Origin: Fidelibacterota bacterium
Lineage (GTDB): Bacteria > Fidelibacterota > Marinisomatia > Marinisomatales > Marinisomataceae
Assembly: GCA_019654715.1 (NCBI GenBank)
Contig: BPEH01000006.1
Coordinates: 1-35,893, forward strand
Length of the DNA: 35,893 bases
Direction of reading: 5' to 3'
Shown here: positions 34,553 to 35,893 of the stretch, in pieces
Position numbering within the stretch: the stretch's first letter is position 1
Layout: each line of letters begins with the position of its first letter
Position numbers and translations under genes: made by a program
Notes under the pieces: model-generated
Seen by the model: only the letters and a program-made list of their open reading frames with translations
The model's database searches: none
Told to the model about the DNA's origin: nothing

Positions 34553-35893
34553 CAGGTTGATTAAGCATCAAGATAACTTTTTTATCTTTTTCTTCAACTT
34601 CAACAACTAGTAAATCAACAAGTTCCCCTTGCTTGATTGATGATAAGTAATTTTTTCTTAATTTTTTTGAAATCTTATCTACTGAAACAAAACCTTCAAT
34701 ATCATTCTCAAGACTAATAATCATTCCAGAATCGGTTAAATTATTAAAAGTTCCTTTAATTTTTGTCCAGACAAATATTGTTTTTTTATTTCAGGCCAAG
34801 GATTCTCAGTCATTTGTTTCATCCTAAGAATATTTTTCTATCCTTATCTGAAATTTCTAATATAATCAATTCAATATTATCCTCTTTTTTAACAAATTCT
34901 TTTGCATGAGCAATATTTTTTGTCCAGTGAAAATCTGTATTTCTTATAAAACCTTCAATGTTTCCCCCAAAATTTAACATATGCACCAAATTTGGTAATA
35001 TTATTAACTGATCCTTTAACTTTATCATTGATAGCAAATTGAGATGATACATTTTTCCATGGATCTTCTGTTAATTGTTTAATACCAAGACTAATTTTTT
35101 GATCCTCAATATCAATAGATAATATCTTTGATTCTAACATATCTCCTGTTTTGTATTGCTCAGATAAATTTTCAATATTTTTATTCCATGAAATTTCTGA
35201 TATGTGTACTAATCCTTCTACCCTTTTTCAATTTCAACAAAATACCATAGTTCATAATGCTAACAATTTTACCTGATACAATATCACCAACATTATGTTT
35301 ATCAGGAATTAATTTCCAGGGGTTATCAGTCAATTGTTTGATACCAAGAGAAATTCTCGATGTTTCTTTATTGTACTCAATAACCTTTACGTCAACTTTG
35401 TCTCCAACTGATACAACTTCAGATGGATGATTAATTCTTCCCCATGAAAAATCAGTAATATGTATTAACCCATCTAACCACCTAAATCAATAAAAGCACC
35501 AAAATCGGTAATATTTTTAACTATACCAGAGATTCTTCCATCAACTTTAATTTGATCCATAATTTCTTGTCTTTTTTCATTTAAAGATTCTTGAAGTATA
35601 GCTTTTCTTGAGACAACAAGATTTTTTCTTAATTCATCAACTTTCACAATCTGAAAATCAAATTCTTTATTTAAAAAAACATCAAAATTCTTTACCGGCT
35701 GAACATCAACTTGAGATCCAGGGAGAAAAGCCTGGATTACATCAAGATCAACTACAAGACCGCCTTTAACTCTTTTAATAATTTTTCCTTTAACAGGTTT
35801 GGCATTATCACAAAATTCTCTTAACTGATCCCATCTTTTAATAAAATCAGCTTTATATTTTGAAAGCGTTATATTTCCATCAGTATCTTCAAA
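34542..35893 (-). CDS. rpsA: 30S ribosomal protein S1, N-terminus outside window, frameshifted
   Basis: S1 binds mRNA on the small ribosomal subunit. The gene enters from the right edge, and at least five S1 modules can be read. One begins near KPVKGKIIKRVKGGLVVDLD. The next is DGRISGIVKNITDFGAFIDL then LDGLIHITDFSWGRI. Then come GDIVSGKIVSIMNYGILLKL with VEGLVHISEISWNKNI, and KVKGSVNNITKFGAYVKFGG with IEGFIRNTDFHWTKNI. Last is GMIISLENDIEGFVSVDKIS. ISLGIKQLTDNPW-type linkers separate them. Frame breaks lie near 35478, 35226, 34980, 34815 and 34775. It ends KKVILMLNQPDED at 34542, overlapping the ybbR-like gene. The last two modules are degenerate compared with the middle ones. S1 is normally essential, so the breaks are probably consensus errors. 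Confidence 0.93.

Noticed and set aside
1-35893. CRISPR array, tRNA or rRNA genes, insertion sequence, toxin-antitoxin or phage-defence genes
   Set aside because: I found no regularly spaced repeats, no tRNA-like clover-leaf or rRNA stretches, no transposase motifs and no inverted-repeat ends. The poly-A/T runs reflect base composition.

Overview
The window is a very AT-rich, densely packed bacterial chromosome segment. Nearly every gene overlaps its neighbour or sits within a few bases of it. Most genes lie on the minus strand. The exceptions are a small plus-strand gene at 16.2 kb (nqrM-like) and a proline dehydrogenase at 24.4 kb. The content suggests a free-living, Gram-negative, aerobic marine bacterium: Na+-translocating NADH:quinone reductase, NhaD antiporter, System I cytochrome c maturation, a lone heptose-phosphate adenylyltransferase (LPS core) and an MltD-type lytic transglycosylase. 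The tiny COX24/mS38-type basic protein, the style of protein S1 and the mixed metabolism fit the FCB superphylum. Candidatus Marinimicrobia (SAR406) is my best guess, but this is inference, not proof.

Layout, in minus-strand transcription order. Block A (35.9 to 25.3 kb): rpsA (N-terminus outside the window), a YbbR-like protein, tsaD, an unrecognised membrane-anchored protein, serS, plsC, rfaE2, an MltD/LysM lytic transglycosylase, an HU-type DNA-binding protein, a COX24/mS38-like peptide, nadK and a small multi-pass membrane protein. Proline dehydrogenase (plus strand, 24.4-25.3 kb) converges on the end of this block. Block B (24.4 to 16.3 kb): a FAD/NAD(P) oxidoreductase, then nqrABCDEF and apbE. 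The nqrM-like gene on the plus strand converges on apbE with a 4-base overlap. Block C (16.1 kb to the left edge): nhaD, pduO-type cobalamin adenosyltransferase, nrnA, ispH, pdxS, pdxT, dxs, an acyl-CoA mutase large subunit, ccmE, ccmF, an unreported 29-codon membrane peptide, ccmA, ccmB, ccmC, ccmD, a type II GAPDH, a metallo-beta-lactamase-fold hydrolase and tilS. Block C looks like one 16-kb co-directional run with almost no spacers.

Themes. Sodium energetics: the Na+-NQR is present with both of its known maturation factors (ApbE attaches FMN, NqrM supports iron-cofactor assembly), next to NhaD. Cofactor supply: PLP (pdxST), isoprenoid precursors (dxs, ispH), adenosylcobalamin (pduO) beside a B12-dependent mutase, NADP (nadK). 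Cytochrome c maturation: ccmABCDEF with a cysteine-type (CxxxY) CcmE. No ccmG, ccmH or ccmI is visible in the window.

Quality warning. Many clearly essential genes (rpsA, tilS, the HU gene) carry one or more single-base frameshifts, mostly in homopolymers. About 14 kb across the nqr operon, pdx/dxs/ispH and ccmF is clean or almost clean. Breaks are densest at 1-1.9 kb, 24-28.5 kb and 34.7-35.5 kb. I read this as uneven consensus quality rather than gene decay, and I annotate the reconstructed full genes.
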